DNA from: an uncultured Opitutaceae bacterium
GTDB lineage: Bacteria; Verrucomicrobiota; Verrucomicrobiia; Opitutales; Opitutaceae
Length of the DNA: 44,006 nucleotides
Reading direction: 5' to 3'
Assembly (NCBI GenBank): GCA_937889545.1
Contig: CALAOT010000043.1
Location: 1-44,006 of the forward strand
Shown: positions 1-8,772 of the stretch, one piece after another
Layout: every line of letters starts with the position of its first letter
Position numbering within the stretch: the stretch's first letter is position 1
Position numbers and translations under genes: made by a program
Notes under the pieces: generated by a model
Seen by the model: the letters and a program-made list of their open reading frames with translations, nothing else
Told to the model about the DNA's origin: nothing
The model's database searches: none

Positions 1-1075
1 GCGCGGCGGCCTCGGCCGCGCGGTCGCCGGCATGCCGGGCGCCGAGCCAGGCCTGGAGCTGCAGGCGCTCCTCGGAGTGCGCCTTGGCGAACTCGGCCTC
101 AAGGGCGCGCAGCCGGCCGCCCCCGCCATGCTCCGCCTGATAGTTCCAGGCCGCCCGGTTGAAGTACACCGGCGGACGCTCGAATTGGTAGAAGACGAAG
201 ATGAGCACGCCCAGCAGCAGGATGGAGAACTGCATGGGAATCTTGAAGACGGCGTTAAACATCAGGCCAAGCCGGCTCTCGCGCAGCGAGCCGCCGCTCA
301 GGTAGCGCTGCACCTGCGACTGGTCGGTGCCGAAATACGACAGCGCCAGGAAAAGGCCCCCGAGGAGGCCGGACCAGATCGTGTAGCGCCGGTCGACGTT
401 CAGGGAGAAGTCCACGGCCTCGAGCTTGTGGAAGCCGCCCGCCAGCGTGAGGGTGTCCGTCAGCGTGAGCCCGGCGGGCAGCTTCGCGACCAGGACGATG
501 AACGCCGCCGCCATGCCGGCGAAGATCACCCCGATCTGGTATTTCTGCGTGAGGGTCACGGCCGCGCTTCCGCCAGTCACCGTGTAGAGCACCACGACCA
601 GGCCGCTGCAAACGATGGTGGCGTCCAGCCGCCAGCCCATGACCGTGGAGAGCACGATGGCCGGAGCATAGATCGTGATGCCCGCGCCGAGGCCCCGCTG
701 CACGAGAAAGAGCCCGGCGCCGAGGAGGCGTGTCTTGGGGTCGAAGCGGTGCCCGAGGTATTCGTAGGCGGTGTAGACGTTGAGCCGCCGGTAGATGGGA
801 AGGAACACAACCGCGATGATGATCAGCGCGAACGGCGCGCCGAAGTAGTTCTGCACGAAGCCGAGCCCGCTCTCGTAGCCCTGACCGGGCGTGGAAAGGA
901 AGGTGATCGCGCTGGCCTGCGTGGCCATGACCGAGAGGCCGATCGCGAGCCAGTGCGTCCCGCTGGCCCCCTTCAGGTACGTGTGGAGGTCGCACCGCCC
1001 CCGGGTCCGCCACATGCCGTAGGCGGCGATCCCGAGCAACGCGCCGACCAGGACGATGTAATCGGCTGCGTTCAC
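1..1075 (-). CDS. Sodium:solute symporter (SSS family), 3' part missing
   Basis: Sodium-coupled solute importer of the inner membrane; the substrate cannot be read from sequence. About 358 codons are visible and the frame runs off the window edge, so the C-terminus is missing. The product starts MNAADYIVLVGALLG and shows SSS hallmarks: a first helix, a motif near residue 50 reading ATQASAITFLSTPGQGYE, the segment YTAYEYLGHRF, and FGTDQSQVQRYLSGGS further on. I chose the GTG at 1075 because it overlaps the stop codon of the upstream 44-codon gene (GTGA), which implies translational coupling. It is the last gene seen of a DUF2911, PIG-L deacetylase, small membrane protein, symporter operon, so it may import the product released by the deacetylase (inference). 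Family call is firm; specificity unknown. Confidence 0.9.
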   Translation of the reverse strand, partial: MNAADYIVLVGALLGIAAYGMWRTRGRCDLHTYLKGASGTHWLAIGLSVMATQASAITFLSTPGQGYESGLGFVQNYFGAPFALIIIAVVFLPIYRRLNVYTAYEYLGHRFDPKTRLLGAGLFLVQRGLGAGITIYAPAIVLSTVMGWRLDATIVCSGLVVVLYTVTGGSAAVTLTQKYQIGVIFAGMAAAFIVLVAKLPAGLTLTDTLTLAGGFHKLEAVDFSLNVDRRYTIWSGLLGGLFLALSYFGTDQSQVQRYLSGGSLRESRLGLMFNAVFKIPMQFSILLLGVLIFVFYQFERPPVYFNRAAWNYQAEHGGGGRLRALEAEFAKAHSEERLQLQAWLGARHAGDRAAEAAA

Positions 1076-1206
1076 GAGAACATCCGCGTCAACGCGATCA
1101 GAAGCCCGACCCACACGATGAAGATCGCGGCGACGACCAGGTAGACCCGGCGCCAGGTTCGCAGGCCCGGCAGACCGGGGCCCTCGTCCTCCTCAGGCGG
1201 CTTCAT
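1072..1206 (-). CDS. 44-residue single-span membrane protein
   Basis: A very small protein with an acidic N-terminus (MKPPEEDEGPG), a basic stretch and one hydrophobic helix (VYLVVAAIFIVWVGLLIAL). A longer open frame extends upstream to 1398, but that part lies inside the PIG-L gene in another frame. The ATG at 1206 is preferred because it overlaps the PIG-L stop codon (ATGA). Its own stop overlaps the symporter GTG (GTGA). Being sandwiched between two overlaps argues that it is a real gene and an accessory to the symporter. I do not recognise a named family. Confidence 0.75.
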   Translation of the reverse strand: MKPPEEDEGPGLPGLRTWRRVYLVVAAIFIVWVGLLIALTRMFS

Positions 1207-3749
1207 CTCCCCAGTGAGACGAGGTTGGCGAACAGCCGGTACGCCCCGGGCACGCCCGCGGGAAGCTGCCGGAAAAACGAGAGCCCGGTATAGACAAAAT
1301 AGCCGCTCCCGTAGCGCGCCACCAATAGCCCCCCCTTCAGGGGCGCCTCCCCCGCATCGCTGCAGGCGAGAAGCGGCGTGAAGTGGCCGGTGTCCCATTC
1401 GCTGGCAAAGTCCAGCCCGCGCTCCTGCACCCAGCCGCCGAAGTCGGCGGCGGCGATCACGTTGGGCGTCGTGAACGCGGAATGCGCGGGAACAAGGATC
1501 TCGACCGGAGCATTCTCATTGGTCACGCGGTAGTGCGCCAGGTCGCGGGAAAGCTTGAGCTCGTACGGGGCCATCTGCGGCGTCTGGAGCCCGCTCGGCG
1601 TCGTGTACTGCTCGACGACGGTGCCGCCCGCCTCGACATAGGCGAAGAGCGCGGGCAGCCGCGGGGCGACGTCCGTCCTCGTGTTGAGCGCGCGCACGCC
1701 GATGACCACGGAGTCGAAGCCCTTGAGCCTCTCCGCGGTGAGATCGGCTCCCGTGAGCTCGGTGACCTCATATCCCATCTGCTCCAGGCATCCGGCGACG
1801 CTGTCGCTCGCGCCGCCGGCGCCAGGCAGATAGCCGACGCGGCGGCCGCGGATCCCCAGCTCGAGGCACACCGCCTTCAGGCGCGCCGGCGCCTGCAGCA
1901 GCTGGGGCGGGATGTGGCTGTAGCTGATCTGCATGCGCTGGCTTCCAAAGCTCGTGCCATCGAACCTCGCGCGGGCGGAGATCATCCCGGTCGCGCTGGA
2001 CTTTGGGCCCGTGACGGTGAAGGTGAGCCGGGCGCTGTCCCCGACGGCGGCCAGGCGAAAGGCCTGCTTCGCCGGGGAAGCCCGCCATCCGGCCGGCACA
2101 TCCAGCCCGACCGTGCCGGCGACTCGGGCACGCGATGAAACGACCTCGACCGCCACTATGCGGCTGGCGCCCGGGGCAAAGAGCTCGACGGGCGTGGAGA
2201 AGCCCAGGGAAACCGGCGGGATCACATCGAGCCGGCGGCGGATCGCGCCCTTCGCCGGATCCGCCGTCACCTGCACGGCCTCGTCGCGGACCACCAGGGT
2301 CTGGCCTCCCACCATGAACATGTCTTCGATCGGGACCGCGGGCGGGCTCTCCGGCATGCCGATCAGCGCGGGATCATCCACGCGGAACATGCCGGGCGTG
2401 CCCTCCTCGCGAAGCCAGTACGGCTGGCTCAGCGGCGTGCCTGCGGGCAGCGTCCGGGTGACTTCGCGCGCCGCCTCCTCGTTGGGGCGCAGATCGATCG
2501 CGCGGTCGGCCTCGCGCCCAATACCGGGGTATCGCACGGCGAGCCACCGCACCGGCACTGTCGAGCGCACCAGGGCGGTGTGCCGGAACCTCAACTCCTC
2601 GCCCGGCACGGCCTCGCAGCTCGGGAGCGTGGTTTCCACGGAAAGGCCGAGGCAGGCCTGGAGGATCCCGTCCAGCTGGCGGCGCTTCTCGTCCACGACA
2701 GGATCCGGGGCAAGGGGCGCCAGCCGTCCCCGAAGGGCGAGCAGGGCCGGGACGCTCGCGGCGGGGTCCGCCGGGTTGAACTGCTCGATCGCCTGGCCGG
2801 CCAGCCGATCCACCTCCGAGCCCCCAGGAACGCGGCCCCACGTGGTGTCGACGCCGTCCATGATGTCCTGCGCCGCGGGCTCCCCGGCAAGCAGCTTGAA
2901 GGATTCGGACCGTGGGCCTCCGCCGGCCGCCGCCGCCGAGAAATTCGCGAAACCCTGCGTCCTGTGCATGGAGCGGCTGCGCGCGGCTAGGGTGGCGAAG
3001 GAGGCGCCGGTCACCGGATCGGTGCCGTCGATCCCGATGCGGAGGATGCCCGGGCCGGTCAGGGCGCTTCCGAAATTGGGGCCCCAGCCGTTCCAGAGGA
3101 TGCGCCGGGGCTGCCACGGGGTCAGCGAGGCGAGCTGCTCCGGGAATGCCTTGGGGTCGCCGGCAAGCCTGAACGCCTCCAATGCGAGGATCGCGGAAGC
3201 CGTGTGGTGGCCGTGGGTGTTCCCGGGCTCGGGGGGGAAGCGGGTGACGACGACGTCGGGCCGGAACACGCGGATCACGCGCACGATGTCGGACAGCACC
3301 TGCTGGCGGTCCCATTTCGTGAGCGTGTCGCGGTAATCCTTCGAGTAGCCGAAATCCCTTGCTCGGCTGAAGAACTGCCGGCCGCCGTCGACGCGGCGGG
3401 CGGCGAGCAGTTCCTGGGTGCGGATCACGCCCAGCAGGTCGCCGAACTCGGGGCCGAGCACGTTCTGTCCCCCGTCGCCGCGAGTGAGCGACAGGTAGGC
3501 GGTCCGATAGCAGCGGCCGCGGGCGAAGTAGGTGATGAGCTGTGTGTTCTCGTCGTCCGGATGCGCCGCGATGTAGAGGACGCTGCCCATCTCGCGGAAG
3601 CTGCGCAGGTCCTGCAGGATGGCCTGCGCGGGAGCGGGCTCGGCGGCGGCAAGGGATGCGAGCAAGGCGGCCCCCGCCGCGGCCGCGAATGCGCGGATTG
3701 ACGCCGTCCGCGGATTGCGGCGGGCGACGGAAGGGGCAGCCCTGATCAC
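1203..3749 (-). CDS. Secreted PIG-L/LmbE-family deacetylase with C-terminal GATase-like domain
   Basis: Probable zinc-dependent N-deacetylase acting on an amino-sugar or similar amide outside the cytoplasm; the exact substrate is unknown. The 848-residue product has a signal peptide (Ala-rich, ending near PAPAQA at residue 43). It has the PIG-L metal motif AHPDDE at residues 62-67 and the second metal motif HGHH at 179-182. A beta-sandwich-like middle region follows, and then a C-terminal domain (about 640-848) containing GYLPGAGGASD and an FDSVVIGVRALN segment that resemble a class I glutamine amidotransferase-like/ThuA fold. The start is GTG at 3749, overlapping the DUF2911 stop (GTGA). The protein is much longer than stand-alone LmbE enzymes (about 250 residues). 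Family call is certain; the extra domains are recognised only by pattern. Confidence 0.9.
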   Translation of the reverse strand: MIRAAPSVARRNPRTASIRAFAAAAGAALLASLAAAEPAPAQAILQDLRSFREMGSVLYIAAHPDDENTQLITYFARGRCYRTAYLSLTRGDGGQNVLGPEFGDLLGVIRTQELLAARRVDGGRQFFSRARDFGYSKDYRDTLTKWDRQQVLSDIVRVIRVFRPDVVVTRFPPEPGNTHGHHTASAILALEAFRLAGDPKAFPEQLASLTPWQPRRILWNGWGPNFGSALTGPGILRIGIDGTDPVTGASFATLAARSRSMHRTQGFANFSAAAAGGGPRSESFKLLAGEPAAQDIMDGVDTTWGRVPGGSEVDRLAGQAIEQFNPADPAASVPALLALRGRLAPLAPDPVVDEKRRQLDGILQACLGLSVETTLPSCEAVPGEELRFRHTALVRSTVPVRWLAVRYPGIGREADRAIDLRPNEEAAREVTRTLPAGTPLSQPYWLREEGTPGMFRVDDPALIGMPESPPAVPIEDMFMVGGQTLVVRDEAVQVTADPAKGAIRRRLDVIPPVSLGFSTPVELFAPGASRIVAVEVVSSRARVAGTVGLDVPAGWRASPAKQAFRLAAVGDSARLTFTVTGPKSSATGMISARARFDGTSFGSQRMQISYSHIPPQLLQAPARLKAVCLELGIRGRRVGYLPGAGGASDSVAGCLEQMGYEVTELTGADLTAERLKGFDSVVIGVRALNTRTDVAPRLPALFAYVEAGGTVVEQYTTPSGLQTPQMAPYELKLSRDLAHYRVTNENAPVEILVPAHSAFTTPNVIAAADFGGWVQERGLDFASEWDTGHFTPLLACSDAGEAPLKGGLLVARYGSGYFVYTGLSFFRQLPAGVPGAYRLFANLVSLGR

Positions 3750-5092
3750 TTCAGGCTGGCGATTAGCGCCTCGTTCAAGCGGACGTACTCGTCCTTCTCC
3801 GGTCCCGTGTCCTTGGAGGCGAGATCCTCCGACTGAGTGGCTGTCGCTATCGCCCCATCCTTATCTCCCATCTTTCCCTGAATCAATGCCTTGCGGTAGA
3901 TTATTGGATAGAACTTGGGCTGCTCGGCGATTGCCGCGTCCATCCAGGCGAGGGCCTTCTTCAGGTCCAGGTTGTGGTCGAGGTAGAACATGGCGGCCAT
4001 CGCGTACGGCTTCTTGCCAGGTGCTGCCATCGCGGCATCGACCTGCGGGAGGAGCGTGCCAACAACGTCCACTTCGAGCTTCACGGGCACGCGGGTCTTC
4101 TCCCAATTGAGGCTGAGTGTCGCCGACTCGTCGCGGATGTCACCGATGCCGATAGTGAATGTCTCGTACGGAGTCTCGAGCGCGATGGGCTTGGCGGTCA
4201 CGCGCGCGACGTCGTTTTTCGGGTCGTAGGCGTAGGCGCCCCATTGCTTGGACGCCTTCTGAAGGATGACGGTCCACTCATCAACGCCAGGGATCGTGAA
4301 GAGTTCATAGGTCCCGGCTCCGATCTGCGTTCCCTGTAGCTTCACGGGCGTGCTGAGCGTGATCCGCGTCGCGTTGTTTGCGCCGGTCCGCCACACCTCG
4401 CCGTAAGGCACAAGGCCGCCGAACACTTTGCGCCCCTTCATGCCGGGGCGTGAATAGACCACCTCGACGTCAGTCAGGCCAACGCGCTGCTTGTAGGTGG
4501 CGGTTGGGCTGGCCGCGGGGAAGTCTATGTGCGGCGCGGTCGCCTTGAACGGAACGCTGAACTGGGTGTTTTCCCACAGGATCCTCAGCACGCCGCCGCC
4601 GGCCGGGTCCTTCTCGATGGCCATCGTGAGCTGATCGACCTGCTTTTCCAGGGCGTCCCTCTTGAGGTCCACCCGCGCGAGGTCGTTGGTCTCGTCAACC
4701 GGTACTCCCCAACCTCCCACGTCCGTGCTGATGGCGAGCTTCGAGGTCCCGGTCTCCGAGGGAACCATGTAGAGGGTGTGCGCGCCGGCCGGAATCGTGG
4801 TACCCTGCATCACGATGGCCTTTTCGTTGATGAGGATGGAGGCCTCGTCGGCGCCAAGGCGGTAGGCCTCGCCCCAGGGCACCAGCCCTCCCCAGATCTT
4901 GCGGGTCGCGCCCGTCCCTGGATCCTTCGTGTAGGGGCGCCCGTAGACGACGGTGACACGGTATCCGGTCGGACGGTCGCCGATTACCGTGCTGATGGTC
5001 TCGTGCGGACTTCTCCGGTTCTGCTGGGCTGAAAGCGGCAGCGCCGCGGCCGCGGTGGCAATCAATGCTAGGGCTAGTCTGAGGTGTGTCAT
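3746..5092 (-). CDS. Secreted protein with two tandem DUF2911 domains
   Basis: Function unknown. The 448-residue product has a signal peptide ending near PLSAQ (residue 22). Two copies of the DUF2911 motif follow: VVYGRPYTK with KIWGGLVPWGEAYRLGA, and later VVYSRPGMKGRKVFGGLVPYGEVWRTGA. DUF2911 proteins usually carry one copy, so this is an internal duplication. The last about 110 residues are helical, with repeat-like segments (AMAAMFYLDHNLDLKKALAWMDAAI) that resemble tetratricopeptide repeats. An AGGAG ribosome site lies about 8 bases before the ATG. It is the first gene of the coupled operon leading to the PIG-L deacetylase. Base composition is slightly less GC-rich than its neighbours. 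Confidence 0.85.
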   Translation of the reverse strand: MTHLRLALALIATAAAALPLSAQQNRRSPHETISTVIGDRPTGYRVTVVYGRPYTKDPGTGATRKIWGGLVPWGEAYRLGADEASILINEKAIVMQGTTIPAGAHTLYMVPSETGTSKLAISTDVGGWGVPVDETNDLARVDLKRDALEKQVDQLTMAIEKDPAGGGVLRILWENTQFSVPFKATAPHIDFPAASPTATYKQRVGLTDVEVVYSRPGMKGRKVFGGLVPYGEVWRTGANNATRITLSTPVKLQGTQIGAGTYELFTIPGVDEWTVILQKASKQWGAYAYDPKNDVARVTAKPIALETPYETFTIGIGDIRDESATLSLNWEKTRVPVKLEVDVVGTLLPQVDAAMAAPGKKPYAMAAMFYLDHNLDLKKALAWMDAAIAEQPKFYPIIYRKALIQGKMGDKDGAIATATQSEDLASKDTGPEKDEYVRLNEALIASLK

Positions 5093-5219
5093 GGTATGTC
5101 TCCTGGCTCCTGTTTATCGGGTTGTCCCGTCTAATGAATGTGAGGCCAGATGCTAGGCTAATCGAACGCTTCGAGCAAGCCGGACGAGGGGTTTCCGGCT
5201 CCCGTGCCGCCGCGCCGTC

Positions 5220-6326
5220 CTATTGCGGGGGCTCGCCGCCGAGATCGATCCGCCTTCCCGTCCGGGCCGACTCCCGGGCCGCGTCGAGGATCTCGGTCAC
5301 GACCATGTTCACCTCGAGCGACGAGGGGCCCAAGGGCCGCATCCCTCCGCGCACGACCGCGACCAGGTACGACAGCGGATCCGCGTTGGGACCCGACGGC
5401 GCGGGCGTGGCGAGCCGGGTCTCCGGGCCGTCGCCCGTCCGCATTAACAGCGAGTCCCGGTCCGGCAGCCGCAGGGAGCCCTTCTCGCCGAAGATGTCCA
5501 TGTCCTTCCGGCCGTGGGGCCAGTTCCACGAGGCCTGGATGATGGCCTGGGCTCGCGGGTAGGTGAGCACGATCGTCGCCTCGTCGTCCACCTTCGGATA
5601 GGCGCCGGGCTGGAAATGCTGCGTCACGGCGAAGACCGAGACCGGGCGCCGCCCCCCCATCAGCCACGTGGCCAGGTCGGCTCCGTAACACCCAAAGTCC
5701 GTGAGGGCGCCCCCGCCGTTCAGGACGGGATCCAGCAGCCAGCTGGCGAAAAAGGGCGAAACCCCGATCGCCACCGGTCCCTGATGGCCGTCGCAGACCA
5801 CGATCTTGCGCACGTCTCCGATCGAATGCTGCACGCGGACAACGTCGTAGGCGCCCTGGTTGCTCGGATACCACGTGGTCTCGTAGTTGACGATGACCTG
5901 GATGCCGCCCTTGGCGGCGGCCGCGGAGATGGCCCGCGCGTCCTCCAGGCTCACGGCGAGCGGCTTCTCCATCATGACGTCGATGCCGAGGGGCGCGCAG
6001 GCCTCCACGACGCGGCGGTGGTCAAACGTGGAGGTGAAGGTCGCGACGGCCTCCACCTTCTCCTTGGCGACGAGCGCCTCGATGCTCGGGAAGAAGAGGG
6101 CCCGGTCGAGGTGGAAGCGCTCCGCGTAATGGGCCACCGCCTCCTGGTTGGGCTCCACGATGCCGACCAGCCGGACGTCCTGGCGCTTGGCAAGTTGGGG
6201 AAGCATCCCCCAGACGTGGTCGTGGACAAGGCCGACGATCGCCAGGCGGACCGGCGGGGTGCTCTCCTGCGACCGGGCGCAGGCGATGGCCATCAAGAGG
6301 AACGCGGTGACGAGGGTCTTTTTCAT
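5220..6326 (-). CDS. Gfo/Idh/MocA-family oxidoreductase, lipoprotein
   Basis: NAD(P)-dependent sugar or inositol oxidoreductase-like protein. The start MKKTLVTAFLLMAIAC carries a lipobox-like AIAC (Cys16), so the protein is probably exported and lipid-anchored, which is common for this family in Verrucomicrobiota and Planctomycetota. The Rossmann segment RLAIVGLVHDHVWG follows. The EKPLAVSLEDARA motif holds the conserved Lys. The C-terminal alpha/beta domain has GGGALTDFGCYGADLATWLMG. A 39-residue in-frame extension upstream is ignored because it lacks a signal-like sequence. The next upstream gene is an alpha/beta hydrolase (59-bp gap), likely in the same transcript. Substrate unknown. Confidence 0.88.
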   Translation of the reverse strand: MKKTLVTAFLLMAIACARSQESTPPVRLAIVGLVHDHVWGMLPQLAKRQDVRLVGIVEPNQEAVAHYAERFHLDRALFFPSIEALVAKEKVEAVATFTSTFDHRRVVEACAPLGIDVMMEKPLAVSLEDARAISAAAAKGGIQVIVNYETTWYPSNQGAYDVVRVQHSIGDVRKIVVCDGHQGPVAIGVSPFFASWLLDPVLNGGGALTDFGCYGADLATWLMGGRRPVSVFAVTQHFQPGAYPKVDDEATIVLTYPRAQAIIQASWNWPHGRKDMDIFGEKGSLRLPDRDSLLMRTGDGPETRLATPAPSGPNADPLSYLVAVVRGGMRPLGPSSLEVNMVVTEILDAARESARTGRRIDLGGEPPQ

Positions 6327-6385
6327 GGTTCTTCGGCCAGGCGGCCACGGTTCATCGGCGGATACGCGCCCACCGCAAAGGGGGT

Positions 6386-7309
6386 TCACTTTTGGCCCAG
6401 AAGACCCCGGCTCCGCATCCAGTCGGCCGCGCGCTGCGGCCACGTGGTCACGTAATCCCTCGCGGGCCGCAGCCCGTACCCATGGCCGCCGGTCGGGTAC
6501 ACATGCAGTTCCATAGGAACCTTTATCTGCTGGAGCGCCAGTGCGTAGCTGAGGACGTTCTCGACGCGCACCGGGTCGTCCTGCGCCATAACAAGAAACG
6601 TCGGCGGCGGGTCGTGGGCCACGGCGACCTCGGGGGCGAGCCCGAAACCGCCACCCTCCTTCACAAGCCCGCCGGGATAGATGAGCAGCTGGAAGTCGGG
6701 GTAACAGCTCAGGTCATCCGCGTCGTCCACGCGGGGGTAGGTCCGCCCGCCGGCGGCGGCGCTGAGCGTTGCGCAAAGGTGGCCTCCCGCGGAGAAGCCA
6801 AGCGTGCCGATCCGCTGCGGGTCGATCGCCCATTCCTTGGCACGCGACCGCACGAGGCCGACGGCGCGCTGCACGTCCTGCAGGGCAGCGGCGTACGGCG
6901 CCTGCCCCTCGCGCTTCGGGACGCGGTATTTCAGCAGCACGCCCGTGACGCCGATTGAATTCAGCCACTCGCACACCTCCGTGCCCTCGAGGTCCAGCGC
7001 GAGGATGTAGTAGCCGCCGCCGGGACACACCACGACCGCGGTGCCCGTATTCCTGTCGGCCGGGGGACGATACACGGTGATCGAGGGCTCCGAGACATTG
7101 CCGATCCTGATGACCGGCCTTCCGGCGATCTTGTTGTCCGACGGCTTGGTCGTGTCCTTCTCCTCGCCGAGGCCGCCCCTTTCCCCGGGCGCGGAGCCGG
7201 GCCAGAGCCGGATGGCGGGCGGTTCGGCCCTGAGGCAGAGCCCGAAGCTTGCCAGTGCGATCGCGTACCTGACGACACCGGGGTTCACAGGCCGGAAGAT
7301 GCCAGACAT
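6386..7309 (-). CDS. Alpha/beta hydrolase of the acetylxylan esterase/BD-FAE type
   Basis: Likely secreted carbohydrate esterase removing acetyl or related acyl groups from glycans. The 307-residue product begins with a signal-like helix (VVRYAIALASFGLCLRA). It has the oxyanion-hole motif VVVCPGGGYY (about 92-101), the nucleophile elbow GFSAGG with Ser173, a candidate acid Asp in MAQDDPV and the catalytic His in TGGHGYG. This set and order match the BD-FAE/endo-1,4-beta-xylanase-B-like esterases. It lies upstream of and codirectional with the Gfo/Idh lipoprotein gene, and is divergent from the symporter gene at 7389, sharing a 79-bp intergenic region. No strong ribosome site precedes the ATG. 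Confidence 0.87.
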   Translation of the reverse strand: MSGIFRPVNPGVVRYAIALASFGLCLRAEPPAIRLWPGSAPGERGGLGEEKDTTKPSDNKIAGRPVIRIGNVSEPSITVYRPPADRNTGTAVVVCPGGGYYILALDLEGTEVCEWLNSIGVTGVLLKYRVPKREGQAPYAAALQDVQRAVGLVRSRAKEWAIDPQRIGTLGFSAGGHLCATLSAAAGGRTYPRVDDADDLSCYPDFQLLIYPGGLVKEGGGFGLAPEVAVAHDPPPTFLVMAQDDPVRVENVLSYALALQQIKVPMELHVYPTGGHGYGLRPARDYVTTWPQRAADWMRSRGLLGQK

Positions 7310-7388
7310 CGGGAGGGAGTCGATTCCTTTTGCCCTTTGGCCGGGTCTTCGGGCTTGGCGTCCTCAACGGGCGCTGAAAGAACAGGGC

Positions 7389-8702
7389 ATGGCCTCCCCC
7401 AGTCCGGCCGCCCCTGGATCCCCGCTGGGATCGTGGCCCCGCCTCACGCTCACCCGGCAGATCCTGCTCGGCCTCGTCCTGGGCTGCTTTCTCGGGTGGT
7501 GGCTGAACCGCCTGCCCGAGGCCGGCCAGGCGGCCTGGAACCGGTGGCTCGAGCTGATCCGCGACGTCTTCCTTCACCTCATCAAGCTGATGATCGCGCC
7601 CCTTGTCCTCGGCAGCGTCGTGCAGGGCATAGCCGGCACCGGCGACATGAGGAAGGTCGGCCGGATCGGCGTGAAGACGATCCTTTACTTCGAGGTCGTC
7701 ACCACGGCCGCGCTCGTGGTCGGCCTGGCCGTGGTCAATTTCATCGGGCCGGGCGCCGGCGTGAGGCTCGCGGGGAGCGCCGCGGCCCTGGGGGCCGCCG
7801 CCCAGGCGAAGCCTCTCACGCTGGTCGAGACGCTCCTGCACATCTTCCCGACGAGCCTGATGGACGCGATGGCGCGCAACGACGTGCTGCAGGTCGTGGC
7901 GTTCTCCGTGGTCTTCGCAATGGCCGTCATGGCGGCGGGAGAGGCGGGGAAGCCCGTGCTCGCGTTCTGCGGGAGCCTCACGCAGGTGATGCTCAAGTTC
8001 GCCGGCATCATCATGAGGCTCGCGCCATTCGGCGTCGGCGCCGCCATCGCCGTCACCGTCGGCCATCAGGGGATCGGCGCGCTGCTGGGCCTGGGAAAGC
8101 TCGTGCTCACGCTCTATCTCGCGCTCGCGGTCTTCGTGGTCCTCGTCCTCGGCGCGGTCGTCCGGATTGCGAGGGTTCCGCTCAAGCCGTTTTACCGCGC
8201 CGTGCGCGAGCCGTTCACGATCGCCTTCGCCACTTCCAACAGCGAGGCCGCGCTGCCGAAGGCGTTCGACCTGATGGAGCATTTCGGCGTGCCGCGCGGC
8301 ATCGTGGGATTCGTGCTGCCGGCGGGCTACACGTTCAACCTCGACGGCTCGACGCTGTACCTCGCGGTGGCGTCGGTCTTTGTCGCGCAGGCGGCCGAGA
8401 CGACGACGGGCATCCACTTCGGCATCGCCCAGCAGATCACCCTGATGATCACGCTCATGCTCACATCGAAGGGGGTCGCGGCGGTGCCCCGCGCGTCGCT
8501 GGTCGTCCTCATCGCGGCGCTGCAGTCGTTCGGCCTCCCGCTGGAGGGCGCGGCGATGATCCTCGGGGTCGACGCCCTGCTCGACATGGCGCGAACCTCC
8601 GTGAACGTGCTCGGCAACTGCCTGGCGAGCGTGGTCGTGGCGCGCTGGGAGGGCGAGTTCGACGACGAAAAGGCGCGGGCGAACTTCGGGACCTACGACT
8701 GA
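7389..8702 (+). CDS. Dicarboxylate/amino acid:cation symporter (DAACS)
   Basis: Inner-membrane sodium- or proton-coupled importer of C4-dicarboxylates or acidic amino acids. The 437-residue product has the family's re-entrant loop serine region (AFATSNSEAALPKAFDLM), the PAGYTFNLDGSTLY motif of TM7 and the TLMLTSKGVAAVPRAS hairpin. The C-terminal signature ILGVDALLDMARTSVNVLGN also matches. The frame is open further upstream, but the extension overlaps the divergent hydrolase gene, so I use ATG 7389. The ribosome site is weak. It converges on the DUF1537 kinase gene, with a hairpin between them. Confidence 0.92.
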   Translation: MASPSPAAPGSPLGSWPRLTLTRQILLGLVLGCFLGWWLNRLPEAGQAAWNRWLELIRDVFLHLIKLMIAPLVLGSVVQGIAGTGDMRKVGRIGVKTILYFEVVTTAALVVGLAVVNFIGPGAGVRLAGSAAALGAAAQAKPLTLVETLLHIFPTSLMDAMARNDVLQVVAFSVVFAMAVMAAGEAGKPVLAFCGSLTQVMLKFAGIIMRLAPFGVGAAIAVTVGHQGIGALLGLGKLVLTLYLALAVFVVLVLGAVVRIARVPLKPFYRAVREPFTIAFATSNSEAALPKAFDLMEHFGVPRGIVGFVLPAGYTFNLDGSTLYLAVASVFVAQAAETTTGIHFGIAQQITLMITLMLTSKGVAAVPRASLVVLIAALQSFGLPLEGAAMILGVDALLDMARTSVNVLGNCLASVVVARWEGEFDDEKARANFGTYD

Positions 8703-8704
8703 AG

Positions 8705-8736
8705 GGGCGCCGCTGCGGGGGAGCCCGGCGGCGCCC
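8705..8736. terminator. Candidate bidirectional hairpin between convergent genes
   Basis: A perfect 9-bp inverted repeat, GGGCGCCGC at 8705-8713 and GCGGCGCCC at 8728-8736, has a 14-base loop. It sits 3 bp after the symporter stop and 37 bp before the kinase stop on the other strand. The position between convergent genes suggests a shared transcription stop. There is no T-tract, so intrinsic termination is not proven. Confidence 0.4.
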
Positions 8737-8772
8737 GCATCGCGGATCCGGCCCCGCTGGCATGATGCGGCC

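Noticed and set aside
1933..3336. A 467-codon plus-strand open frame
   Set aside because: Antisense shadow of the PIG-L gene with an Arg/Ser/Pro-biased composition.
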